Virus record (IMG/VR): IMGVR_UViG_3300034152_000391
Location: 1 to 25,213 of that record
Direction: 5' to 3' (one strand)
Origin: a virus
DNA length: 25,213 nucleotides
Shown here: piece after piece, positions 1 to 7,249 of the stretch
Layout of the letters: each line of letters starts with the position of its first letter
Position numbering within the stretch: the stretch's first letter is position 1
The notes under the pieces: generated by a model
What the model was told of the DNA's origin: nothing
Databases searched by the model: none
Seen by the model: the letters and a program-made list of their open reading frames with translations, nothing else
Made by a program: the position numbers and the translations under genes

Positions 1-526
1 CAGTATCAGCACCGATTTCCACCAGAGAGGATTTGAGTTCGACGTTAGTTCCAGCAACGGCTGAAAACGAATTGAGATCTGGTGCAGAGAAACTAGTAGC
101 GTCATTAATAGTAAAAGAAGTACCGTCGTTATAAGTATAGGAAGTAGCCCCGTCGACGTTGTATGCTCCCGAGAGATTGAGGTCAAGACCAGCAAAATTA
201 TCAAAGCTAAGATTATTAGAACCATCAATTGCGAAGCCGGGGTCATTCGGTGAAGCTCCCGTGTCAAAAGTAAATGATTTGGCGCCGGTCGATCCATTGC
301 CTAACGAGAAATTATCTTTGTTATATGAGAGATCACCCGTCGCTCCATCACTTGTAAAGGCTGCATCAGGTGACTGGGCAGTATCTAATATGATTTGCTT
401 ATCGTCAGACGTACCTGTTCCAAGGATAAGTTCGTCTTTCGATATGCGCTCGAAACCTGCTGCTAAAGCTATCGTAGTTATAAGTCCGGCTAGAATCGCC
501 AGCAATACAATATTACGTTTTCTCAT
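1..526 (-). CDS. Signal-peptide-bearing repetitive tail/surface protein (3' truncated by window edge)
   Basis: Reading frame open from an ATG at 526 down to base 1 (175 codons, no stop seen), so the C-terminus is missing. A strong GGAGG ribosome binding site lies inside the last codons of the preceding gene. The N-terminus reads MRKRNIVLLAILAGLITTIA and is followed by LA-A: a basic n-region, a hydrophobic core and a plausible A-L-A cleavage site, i.e. a Sec signal peptide. The mature part opens with LILGTGTSDDKQI and continues as Gly/Asn/Asp/Ser/Thr-rich repeats with little Lys, typical of beta-structured tail fibres or adhesins. Its place after the tail-fibre-like gene fits a receptor-binding or virion-surface protein. 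The signal peptide is odd for a virion protein assembled in the cytoplasm. It could instead be a cell-surface protein made by the infected host or lysogen. Gene reality is well supported; function is inferred. Confidence 0.75.
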   Translation of the reverse strand, partial: MRKRNIVLLAILAGLITTIALAAGFERISKDELILGTGTSDDKQIILDTAQSPDAAFTSDGATGDLSYNKDNFSLGNGSTGAKSFTFDTGASPNDPGFAIDGSNNLSFDNFAGLDLNLSGAYNVDGATSYTYNDGTSFTINDATSFSAPDLNSFSAVAGTNVELKSSLVEIGADT

Positions 527-529
527 TTC

Positions 530-1156
530 TTACACCTCCGTGATTGTATCTGAAACTGGGCCTTGTTTACCTGCTGGAACTGCACTTTGGTCTACCTCCG
601 TGGTAGTTCCAGGCCCGAAACGACTTGCAAAGACTTTCGCGTATTCGGCTGCTGCTAGTTGCTTAATTGCCGAGTCACCTCCACTAGTCCAGCCAGTAAA
701 GCGACCGTAGTTAAGCTCGATGCCTTCAGCTTCTACGCTGATGGCTGACGTGGGAGCACCACCTCCTTTTGAGAATACCACACCTGGGGCAAAATCAACT
801 CGCCAGCGAGCTTTAGTTAAACTAACTGCGCTGTTTAAGCTTTCATCTTCTTTAACGAGCACCCAAAGGTCAGTGCCCAAAGCCCCGTCGTTATTAGCAT
901 CTTGGAGCGTAGCGTGTGTGGCGTCAGCTCCAGTGCCTACGACTACGGGATATTTACCTGCAAAGGCATCGGTAACACCTTCGAAATAATCGATCCATTG
1001 CCCGTGGATCCAAAATAACCAGTTCATAATAGGAGCGGGTGGCCGCTCGTCATCTAGCCATGCAGCTATCTTTTTTGCTGCTGATGGCTCTACTACCCTG
1101 TTTGCGAAATCTGGGTTTGATACACCCCAGTTACTTTTGGCTGTGGGTTTCGCCAT
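530..1156 (-). CDS. Tail-fibre-like protein
   Basis: A 208-residue protein. Residues about 20-60 (WLDDERPPAPIMNWLFWIHG, then QWIDYF) match the pattern common at the N-terminus of phage tail fibre and collar proteins: Pro-Pro, then an Asn-Trp-Leu cluster, then Trp-Ile-x-Tyr. Next comes a PVVVG..ATHATLQDA segment, also common in such proteins, and a Gly/Ser/Thr-rich C-terminal part. It lies directly after the DUF2612-like baseplate gene, where Mu- and P2-type phages place fibre genes. It is short for a complete receptor-binding fibre, so it may be the base or connector of a fibre completed by the following gene. The start ATG at 1156 is preceded by GGAGG (1166-1170 on the complement). Tail-fibre assignment is by motif and position only. 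Confidence 0.7.
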   Translation of the reverse strand: MAKPTAKSNWGVSNPDFANRVVEPSAAKKIAAWLDDERPPAPIMNWLFWIHGQWIDYFEGVTDAFAGKYPVVVGTGADATHATLQDANNDGALGTDLWVLVKEDESLNSAVSLTKARWRVDFAPGVVFSKGGGAPTSAISVEAEGIELNYGRFTGWTSGGDSAIKQLAAAEYAKVFASRFGPGTTTEVDQSAVPAGKQGPVSDTITEV

Positions 1157-1160
1157 TTGA

Positions 1161-1856
1161 TTAACCTCCTATACCTGCAAAGTGTCCTCCGACTATGGGG
1201 TCAATAAGTGAACCAAAACCCCCACCGTCTCGATCATTTCCATCAAAAGCAAACTTGATACCTCTACGTTTAAGACTAGCAAATTTGCCCCCCGTAGTCC
1301 CTGTAATATCGCTAAAACCTGCCCCTGGGATGGCTGTATTTGGCCCGTCAAAGGCAAATGGTTCAGTTGGATCAAAGCACACAATGTGGTCAATACGCAC
1401 ACCACCGGCTGCGACAAGCTCCATATTGCGGTAAATAAAATCGATCTGATCTTCAGCTATATCCACGTCAGTGCTAAGCATCACACTGGCTCTAGTAAGA
1501 TTCATGCAATAAACTACGTCAGACTCAGTTAGAAGCTGAAACACATTTATTATTTTTTCCGGGCCACCTTGAGAAGTGTTTTGCCCGATCTTGACAAAAA
1601 GTAAAATGCGGTAAAAATCATCGTCAAAGTTACCACGAGCTTGTCCGACAATAGTTCCTAGCTGGTCTAATTGTTCACCAGTGGCTGTGTTGATAGCGCG
1701 ACCAGACACCAGTCCGAAAGTGGCATCTTCAATGTCTTGGATCTGGTTTATAAGTGCTTCGTAAAAAGCATTCTGACGATCTTTCTCTTTTGACTGAGAA
1801 AGTGTGCGATTAAGGGCACGCACCACATGATCAGTAATTTGAGTTATTTCTGTCAT
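1161..1856 (-). CDS. DUF2612-like baseplate/tail protein (gpI-position)
   Basis: A 231-residue protein. The segment GEQLDQLGTIVGQARGNFDD (about 60-79), followed by DFYRILLFVKIGQNTSQGG, is the signature of the DUF2612 phage family: G-x-x-L-D-x-L-G-x-x-V-G-x-x-R, then Y-R, then a conserved Asn. Members occupy the position of P2 gpI, where they help attach fibres to the baseplate periphery. The C-terminal 70 residues are Gly-rich with repeated FAFDG units (FAFDGPN, FAFDGND), a small internal repeat. The gene overlaps the baseplate J gene by 4 bases (ATGA), indicating translational coupling. Family call is good; the precise role is inferred from gene order. Confidence 0.75.
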   Translation of the reverse strand: MTEITQITDHVVRALNRTLSQSKEKDRQNAFYEALINQIQDIEDATFGLVSGRAINTATGEQLDQLGTIVGQARGNFDDDFYRILLFVKIGQNTSQGGPEKIINVFQLLTESDVVYCMNLTRASVMLSTDVDIAEDQIDFIYRNMELVAAGGVRIDHIVCFDPTEPFAFDGPNTAIPGAGFSDITGTTGGKFASLKRRGIKFAFDGNDRDGGGFGSLIDPIVGGHFAGIGG

Positions 1857-3706
1857 ATTTGTGTCACCGTAATCCTTGAAGTATCAAAGTCTGCGATTTC
1901 TCTTGGCTCAATATCGACGTTGTTATCATTTGGTGGCGAAGCTACTTTACCTACTCTTAAGACAATACCAGTTATGCCCGGGATATCTGTGATGGAACAT
2001 TCAAGAGAGTCGCTACCATGAGATATGACGTCTGTTCCAATGCCAAGTGCGTCACCCCAAGCAACAACTGCGGCTTTAACCTGGTCGTCACCATCGGTAG
2101 GGTAAAAGTTAGAGTCGATTGTAAGGTCAAATTCTACGTATATGTCAACTGACGCTGGCCGTGAGAATTTTATCGTCTGGGCAAAACCTTGTGAGTCAGT
2201 GACAGTTTTTGGTATGTCACCAATGGTTTCAATACCGGCTGCTACAACATCAAAAATTGTTTCAGCGATTTCATCTTCATCACCGTCTTGAACTACGATA
2301 TCCACAGACTTTGGTGGACGTCCATCGACGTCAGTTATCCAAGTGTCGTTTTCAAAAACAAGGGCTGCGGTAACTTCATCTATTTCTAAAATTTTAGCCC
2401 GGATAGCTTCAGTTGTTGCCCGACCTGCGATAGCAAGTTCTTCAAGGCGACGAAGTTTTAACGCCGCGTCACTTTCAAGATCTTCGCCAAGTGGGTCTGC
2501 ATCCAGTGCGTTAGTTGCTGAAGTCCAGCCAGTTACCGGAGTTTCGATAACTGTAAGTGTTCCAGCAGGTGCTTGAACTGGGCCTGTGCTCTGGGCTGTC
2601 ATCGTGACGTCAACTTGTGGCAACACACCTGATTGAGTTTCAGTTATATTTATTGGAAGCGAACCTGCATCGTATCCTTGCTTTGGAGTAGAAGCGGTAA
2701 AGCCAGTATCAACATCTGAGCAATCTGTTCTAGTTCCCTGTGTTTGATCTGTAAAGGTAACACTGTTGCCAACTACATTGGCCGCAAATTCGGGATCCGC
2801 TCCGACAGCACTGCCTAATGCAGCGGCAACAGCGCTATCGCTATCACCGGTGTTTGCACCAGTGACTTCGATTTGTCTATCCTGAGCCAATGCATCGGGT
2901 GGAGCACTTGAGCCCGAATCATCGATATCAAACCAAACACCAACCGAACCGTCCTTGTCGTGCAAGATAATAGTAGTTCTGTCTAAACTTCCACCTACGT
3001 CAGCTACCGTTACAAATTTAGATTGCTCAGCGGAAGTAAGACCATTAATGCTAACTGTTATCAAGTTTTGTGGAGCAGAGCCAAGATCATTTAAGAACTC
3101 GATGTCCACAGTACCGCTACTAATGTCGCCTGTAACGTCAACATTACCAGCTCCTATATTCACCAAGTTTTCTAAAGCGGTTTCAATCTGGGCTGCTGTA
3201 GCGTTATAGTTAAGTGCAGCGGTTACTTCGCCGTCAAACTCTAGGGTGAACGTCCCTGCCTCTGGGATTGTGGGAAAACTTAGACGCTGGATCTCGTTAG
3301 TTCCAGCAGCAATGATAGCTGCGGAGTCTGTGACAAATTTAGCATCTGAGTTACCGTCCACAGAAATGATCGATCCCGCCGGGATCACCGTCGCTACTGT
3401 TCCATAAAGAGTTTCTACGACTCGTGAAAACGTAGGCTGATCTCTAACTGTTCCAGTAATAGATACGACGTTATCAAGGTTAGAACCTTCAGCCGTAGCT
3501 GGATACTGTGAGTTGTAAACTTCTTCAGCTAATTCCCAAAGCGCAGCCTCACGTTCTGCGAAGATTGCTCGAAACTGTCCAAAAGGCCCCCTATCATCAA
3601 GATCGATGCCGTCACCAAAGGTAGCGCGTAGTTCGACGTCGATTTCGTCTTTGATATCTCGAAGGCGCTTTGCTACGAAGCCTTGCTCAGTTACACCATA
3701 AGACAT
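1853..3706 (-). CDS. Baseplate J-like protein with inserted beta domains
   Basis: A 617-residue protein, the wedge component equivalent to P2 gpJ / Mu gp47. The N-terminus (about 1-115: GxxxK.L.DI..E...., LDDRGPFGQF, EGSNLDN, TVIPAGSIIS) and C-terminus (about 400-617: DLESDAALKLRR, the INPK-like DVVAAGIETIG, PASVDIYVEFDLTID) follow the baseplate_J pattern. Between them, residues about 150-345 hold two extra domains: one with G-T-F-T-L-E-F-D-G and NATAAQIETALENL, and one with VWFDIDDSG and NSVTFTDQTQGTRTD. Both resemble beta-rich modules I know from large repetitive surface and phage proteins. They account for the length over the usual 350-400 residues. The gene overlaps its downstream neighbour by 4 bases and is separated by 0 bases from the gp25-like gene upstream. 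Confidence 0.88.
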   Translation of the reverse strand: MSYGVTEQGFVAKRLRDIKDEIDVELRATFGDGIDLDDRGPFGQFRAIFAEREAALWELAEEVYNSQYPATAEGSNLDNVVSITGTVRDQPTFSRVVETLYGTVATVIPAGSIISVDGNSDAKFVTDSAAIIAAGTNEIQRLSFPTIPEAGTFTLEFDGEVTAALNYNATAAQIETALENLVNIGAGNVDVTGDISSGTVDIEFLNDLGSAPQNLITVSINGLTSAEQSKFVTVADVGGSLDRTTIILHDKDGSVGVWFDIDDSGSSAPPDALAQDRQIEVTGANTGDSDSAVAAALGSAVGADPEFAANVVGNSVTFTDQTQGTRTDCSDVDTGFTASTPKQGYDAGSLPINITETQSGVLPQVDVTMTAQSTGPVQAPAGTLTVIETPVTGWTSATNALDADPLGEDLESDAALKLRRLEELAIAGRATTEAIRAKILEIDEVTAALVFENDTWITDVDGRPPKSVDIVVQDGDEDEIAETIFDVVAAGIETIGDIPKTVTDSQGFAQTIKFSRPASVDIYVEFDLTIDSNFYPTDGDDQVKAAVVAWGDALGIGTDVISHGSDSLECSITDIPGITGIVLRVGKVASPPNDNNVDIEPREIADFDTSRITVTQI

Positions 3707-4060
3707 TTAAGGCACCTCCTGGGAAAAATTAATCACGCCGCCAACACTTGAAATCCTGGCGTTAACTGTGAGCTTTCTAACTGTATTATCATAGGTCATC
3801 GCAAATTCATCAATAGAAAGAACACCAGGTGTGCTGGCAATTTCGCTGATAAATAGGTTTTCAATTTCGGCTGAATTTGGGTTTTTAACAAGGATCGTAC
3901 TAAAATAAGGCAGCCCTTTTTCCACATCCAAAAACCACTCGCCTACAAAAGTTTTTAGCCTGATGGCAATCATCTGGGCTATTTCTTCTTTGCCTGTGGT
4001 AAATTGAACTGATCCACTTTGGACATCCCAGTCACCAGTGCTATCAAGAAGTATATTCAT
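3707..4060 (-). CDS. Baseplate wedge protein, gp25/gpW-like
   Basis: A 117-residue protein with the gp25/GPW layout: a short N-terminal strand (DWDVQSGSVQFTTGKEEIAQ), a helix with conserved Arg-Leu (MIAIRLKTFVGEWFLDVEKG), a Gly-x-Pro-Tyr, and a C-terminal beta region ending FAMTYDNTVRKLTVNARI. In contractile tails this protein clips baseplate wedge arms to the sheath and hub. The size matches the family, and the place next to baseplate J is the standard one. It overlaps the preceding gene by 4 bases (4057-4060). Confidence 0.82.
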   Translation of the reverse strand: MNILLDSTGDWDVQSGSVQFTTGKEEIAQMIAIRLKTFVGEWFLDVEKGLPYFSTILVKNPNSAEIENLFISEIASTPGVLSIDEFAMTYDNTVRKLTVNARISSVGGVINFSQEVP

Positions 4061-4614
4061 GCTACAGCCCTCGCTGCGTCAGTTAATGGATTTGGCCCCG
4101 CTGGTGGTGATACACTATTAAGCCCATCAGTCGTGACGGTTAAAAGTAAAAATGCTTCATAGAACTTAACAGGAAATTGAGGATCTTCGTTTTGTTCTTC
4201 AGGCACCAAGTTTTTAAGTTCTTTAACTTTATCTTTAGCTGACGCTATCGACGCGGCGTCAATAATTGTTGAATTAACTACGCTCCACGTTGTAGCAGGA
4301 GTTGCTGGGATTATAAAAGATCCTACAGCCGTAGCGGGTGTTGATGACAAAATTGCTGTTTCCCAGGCGCTTGCTACTTGATCCATCGATGCGTCTTGAT
4401 CGTTATTGGGAGTAAGAGTTGCAAGTTGAGTAGCAAACGTTGACTTGTCAAATGTAAACGAAAAACCTGGGCCACCAATACCTGGTAAACTCATCTTAGA
4501 AGTTACGCGAGCATTCATCCAATCGGCAATGACTTGTGGCCACGTAGGAGAATTTGTAGGCACTACATCTGTCTTGTAAGTGCTTTTCCACGTTGCTAGA
4601 GAGTCAATTGCCAT
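4057..4614 (-). CDS. Uncharacterised baseplate-region protein
   Basis: A 185-residue protein that I do not recognise. It is rich in Ala, Thr, Pro and Ser and low in Cys and His. It begins MAIDSLATWKSTYK, which suggests an N-terminal helix, has a central GIGGPGFSFTF segment and ends in a Pro/Ala-rich tail. It sits between the gp138-like spike and the gp25-like wedge genes, overlaps the latter by 4 bases and follows the former after 3 bases. A small baseplate or spike-tip accessory protein is the best guess from position alone. No signal peptide or membrane segment is seen. Confidence 0.6.
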   Translation of the reverse strand: MAIDSLATWKSTYKTDVVPTNSPTWPQVIADWMNARVTSKMSLPGIGGPGFSFTFDKSTFATQLATLTPNNDQDASMDQVASAWETAILSSTPATAVGSFIIPATPATTWSVVNSTIIDAASIASAKDKVKELKNLVPEEQNEDPQFPVKFYEAFLLLTVTTDGLNSVSPPAGPNPLTDAARAVA

Positions 4615-4617
4615 TTA

Positions 4618-5310
4618 TTAAGCCTTTATCGTCGTAAGTTTAGCTTTAATAGCTGTTATTGCAGCAGCATTATTCGGAACTCCTGACGGGCCTACTGCTG
4701 TCGGAACTGTTAAAGCTAATATTTGATCGATTAATTCATCGAGAAGTCCTAAAAGTTCAATGACACCATTTCCCAGCGATACTTTACCTGTTTTATCAAC
4801 TGTGATTTTACCAGCACCCGCTGTTACTTCTATTGCATCTTTTTTGACAGTTACCTTAGAAAGAAGATGGCGAATAACCAAATTGTCTGGATCCACAAGC
4901 ATTGGATTAGAAAGTGGGTAGACACCGGGGATTGCGATAGCGTCACTTATGTCATGGGTTCTAGGATCATTTGGCTCGACAAGTCCACCGACTGTTTTCC
5001 AAGACTCTAAGCTTCGTTGCGAAAAAACAAGAAGTACATTGTCGCCAGATTTAAGTGGGAAGGTGATCCCAGCTTGACCGGCGCGAGGAAACGCTACGGG
5101 GACATTATTTATAACAGGAAGATTTACGACTTCCTCGTCTTTTTCATATTTACGCTTAAACACAGGCTGCACATTTGCCAGGTTAGTCGTTGCATTGTAG
5201 CTTTCTACTTGACCAGGCATTGCCGTGTAAAGATCAACTAAAGATGCACGTATGCCGGTGCGGATAGCTTCAGCAAGTGTAGGGGTTTCCTTTTTAATTT
5301 GGGTTATCAT
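4618..5310 (-). CDS. Baseplate spike protein, gp138/gpV-like
   Basis: A 230-residue protein. Residues about 28-125 (VDLYTAMPGQVESYNATTNL, NVQPVFKRKY, INNVPVAFPRAGQAGITFPL, GDNVLLVFSQRSLESW) match the OB-fold N-terminal domain of gp138-type membrane-piercing spikes. Residues about 130-190 (LSKVTVKKDAIEVTAGAGKI, then TVDKTGKVSLGNG) look like the short triangular beta-helix strand repeats of these spikes. A C-terminal helix (IELLGLLDELIDQILAL) and a Val/Pro/Ala tail follow. As a trimer it would form the tip that contacts the host membrane on contraction. It shares one base with the hub gene upstream (5310). Confidence 0.85.
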   Translation of the reverse strand: MITQIKKETPTLAEAIRTGIRASLVDLYTAMPGQVESYNATTNLANVQPVFKRKYEKDEEVVNLPVINNVPVAFPRAGQAGITFPLKSGDNVLLVFSQRSLESWKTVGGLVEPNDPRTHDISDAIAIPGVYPLSNPMLVDPDNLVIRHLLSKVTVKKDAIEVTAGAGKITVDKTGKVSLGNGVIELLGLLDELIDQILALTVPTAVGPSGVPNNAAAITAIKAKLTTIKA

Positions 5311-6134
5311 TAAGATCCCCCCCGTGGTTCAGCTTCTACATGAGAAAACCAAGGGCCATCATGCGTATCCCCGTCGAATACAACTCGACGGCATTTAAAG
5401 AAACCTTCAATCTGAGCTGCACGTACAATACTTATTAGCCTTCCAGGTTGTATCTCTGGATTAAGAAGATTCTTGAATTCTATGAACTTTTCTTGCTTAA
5501 CGACGTTGCCAATAAGCCCTGAGACTGGGCTAATCATCACAGCAGTTTCGGGTGTGGGCTGTCCATCTTGGGTAACTTGTACAGCACCGTTTTGCACGCT
5601 CCACTCTAGGCCAAAACGTTTAGCAAGGACATCAAGCATGTCTTTAGCTTTTCCAGAAAAACTAAAGCCGTTACTTGTTATTGCTGTAATAGGAAAAACT
5701 TGTGGGCCAATATCAAGTCCAAGTGCTCGAATGCCTTGTTGAAAGATAGCAAGAAACGGAGTTCCAGGCCCCCAGCTTTTTTCTAGGTGACTTTCACGTA
5801 GTTTTGTTTCACCATCACCACATTCTAGGGTAGTGATCCAATCAGGTGATTTTTTCATCGAAGTAGCTTTAGTAATGTCACCTATAAATATTTGCTTTAT
5901 TTCTCCGGGGTATCCTGCACTAAGTTCAATTTGAGTGCCCTCTGACTCAAGAAAAGTTCTTGAATATTCATTCATGTTGAAAACTTTGATGGTGGCTTTA
6001 TTGGCCTCTGACCGGATATTTTTTTCTATTTTGAATTTAACACGTAGTCCAGTGTAATCTCTACCAAGTCCTTGCCCAGTAAAGATGGGGGCAAAAGCTT
6101 TCAGTTGTGCGACTCGTAGAAATTGTTGTGTCAT
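5310..6134 (-). CDS. Baseplate hub protein
   Basis: A 274-residue protein with features of simple-myovirus hubs (Mu gp44, T4 gp27, XkdQ-like): an N-terminal beta domain with LRVKFKIEKNIRSEANKATI and KVFNMNEYSR, a segment IELSAGYPGEIKQIFIGDIT, then SPDWITTLECGDGE. Later comes DMLDVLAKRFGLEWSVQNGA, typical of the LysM-like or second tube-like domain. The hub would be a trimer joining the tail tube to the spike encoded next. It overlaps the upstream plug gene by 4 bases. Assignment rests on these patterns and on gene order. Confidence 0.8.
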   Translation of the reverse strand: MTQQFLRVAQLKAFAPIFTGQGLGRDYTGLRVKFKIEKNIRSEANKATIKVFNMNEYSRTFLESEGTQIELSAGYPGEIKQIFIGDITKATSMKKSPDWITTLECGDGETKLRESHLEKSWGPGTPFLAIFQQGIRALGLDIGPQVFPITAITSNGFSFSGKAKDMLDVLAKRFGLEWSVQNGAVQVTQDGQPTPETAVMISPVSGLIGNVVKQEKFIEFKNLLNPEIQPGRLISIVRAAQIEGFFKCRRVVFDGDTHDGPWFSHVEAEPRGGS

Positions 6135-6457
6135 CCCTCGTCAGACTCAATGTAAAATAGTTTAACATCGTTGCCGAAATCCTCACGACTCGGTTGTTTA
6201 CCCTCACCTGATTCATCAATTGCAAAAAATTCACCTGGTGGAAGTCGATCATCTTTGAATCTTTCAATTAGATTAAAATCAGTTTGTACAGGTATGCCTT
6301 TTAAGAGAGGACTCTGGTTTTCATCATTAATATCCATAAGCCATCGCTCCATACGTTCATTGTATCTGAACTCAAAATTATAGAGCGTACCTTCCAAAGC
6401 TAACTGGAACGTATATGCTGGTAAATCAGCCCTAATTGGCATTACTAACGTAGCCAT
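6131..6457 (-). CDS. Baseplate plug protein, Pam3 gp18-like
   Basis: A 108-residue protein whose pattern (F-x-L-x-L-x-G-x-x-Y-x-F-x-F-x-Y-N-x-R-x-x-x-W-x-M-D-I) corresponds to the small beta-barrel plug found in the Pam3-type baseplate. Here it reads TFQLALEGTLYNFEFRYNER followed by MERWLMDI, then GIPVQTDFNLIERF and a Pro-Pro-Gly turn. The protein is thought to sit inside the hub. It overlaps the hub gene by 4 bases and shares one base with the upstream gene. Family call is by memory of the pattern. Confidence 0.75.
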   Translation of the reverse strand: MATLVMPIRADLPAYTFQLALEGTLYNFEFRYNERMERWLMDINDENQSPLLKGIPVQTDFNLIERFKDDRLPPGEFFAIDESGEGKQPSREDFGNDVKLFYIESDEG

Positions 6458-7245
6458 TAACTACCTGCTGCATTAAAAAGTCGTTTAACTAAACTAGCGC
6501 TTCTACCCTGGAACTCGGTAGCTTCAGTAGTTGCTTGCTTACCAAAACTCGCCTTAGATGATCCAGAAGCACCAGCAGCTTTATCCATCAATGATTCTGG
6601 CACCGTGATACTTGCACTTTTTACTATCTGCACTTGCTCACAAGACATTGTAAACCGCAGAGACTTACCATCTCTTGCTTCTTGTGGAGCACTTAAATTA
6701 GAAATCAAAAGATTGTCTAATTTTCCACGTCTAGTCGTAATTCTAATAAGCTGACGATCTTCTTGTAAGGCAAATAAATATCTATGAACCTTATTGGGAT
6801 AATCCGTATCACCAGGTATTCTATTAGCTACAATGGTTTCAAGTGATTCATTTGGAGGAATGTTCGGAGATTTTATCGCGTTAACAATCCCAGCACCAAT
6901 ACCGGCACCAGTAGCCGTTCCAAGTGTTCCCGCCAGCCCTCCGCCAAGCTTTGTTCCGATAGCGCCGCCGAGGATACCTCCAACAATAGCGTTGATCAAC
7001 GAAAGCGGGGCTTCACTTACAAGAGCTTCAATATCAAATTTAAGGTTATCCAGTCGAGCATTGTCAGTTATATTACCACCACCTTCAACTGGATTTTTAG
7101 TTATCTGCATCAGTCGAGACTGGGTGTATTTTATTGTGGCGTCGATAAGAAGTTGAGGGGCACCTGTTGGAGTGTTAAGACTGGACATTTTTTCAATCAC
7201 AGTCATCTGCGGTGCGCTGCCTGTTAAAAGTCCTAGGATACTCAC
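6457..7245 (-). CDS. Dit-like baseplate/tail tube initiator with Gly-rich insert
   Basis: A 262-residue protein. NPVEGGGNITDNARLDNLKF (51-70), followed by DIEALVSEAP, matches the N-terminal domain of Dit-like proteins (usually H-P-x-x-x-G-x-x-x-x-D-H). These form the ring between tail tube and hub. Residues about 84-124 are a long Gly/Ala/Ile stretch with G-x-x-x-G spacing (IVGGILGGAIGTKLGGGLAG and on), a glycine zipper with no charged residue except one Lys. The C-terminal part resumes with YLFALQEDRQLIRITTRRGK and a Ser/Ala/Lys-rich tail. The zipper insert is unusual for a ring protein and might be lumenal or membrane-active. The gene follows the tape measure gene after 4 bases. Confidence 0.72.
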   Translation of the reverse strand: MSILGLLTGSAPQMTVIEKMSSLNTPTGAPQLLIDATIKYTQSRLMQITKNPVEGGGNITDNARLDNLKFDIEALVSEAPLSLINAIVGGILGGAIGTKLGGGLAGTLGTATGAGIGAGIVNAIKSPNIPPNESLETIVANRIPGDTDYPNKVHRYLFALQEDRQLIRITTRRGKLDNLLISNLSAPQEARDGKSLRFTMSCEQVQIVKSASITVPESLMDKAAGASGSSKASFGKQATTEATEFQGRSASLVKRLFNAAGS

Positions 7246-7249
7246 TTAA

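Noticed and set aside
159-710. A 183-codon plus-strand frame at the left end
   Set aside because: It runs antisense to two well-supported minus-strand genes with ribosome binding sites. Its composition (Ser/Pro/Ala/Lys mix) is a mirror of them, and it has no motif or ribosome binding site, unlike the antisense gene in the intein.
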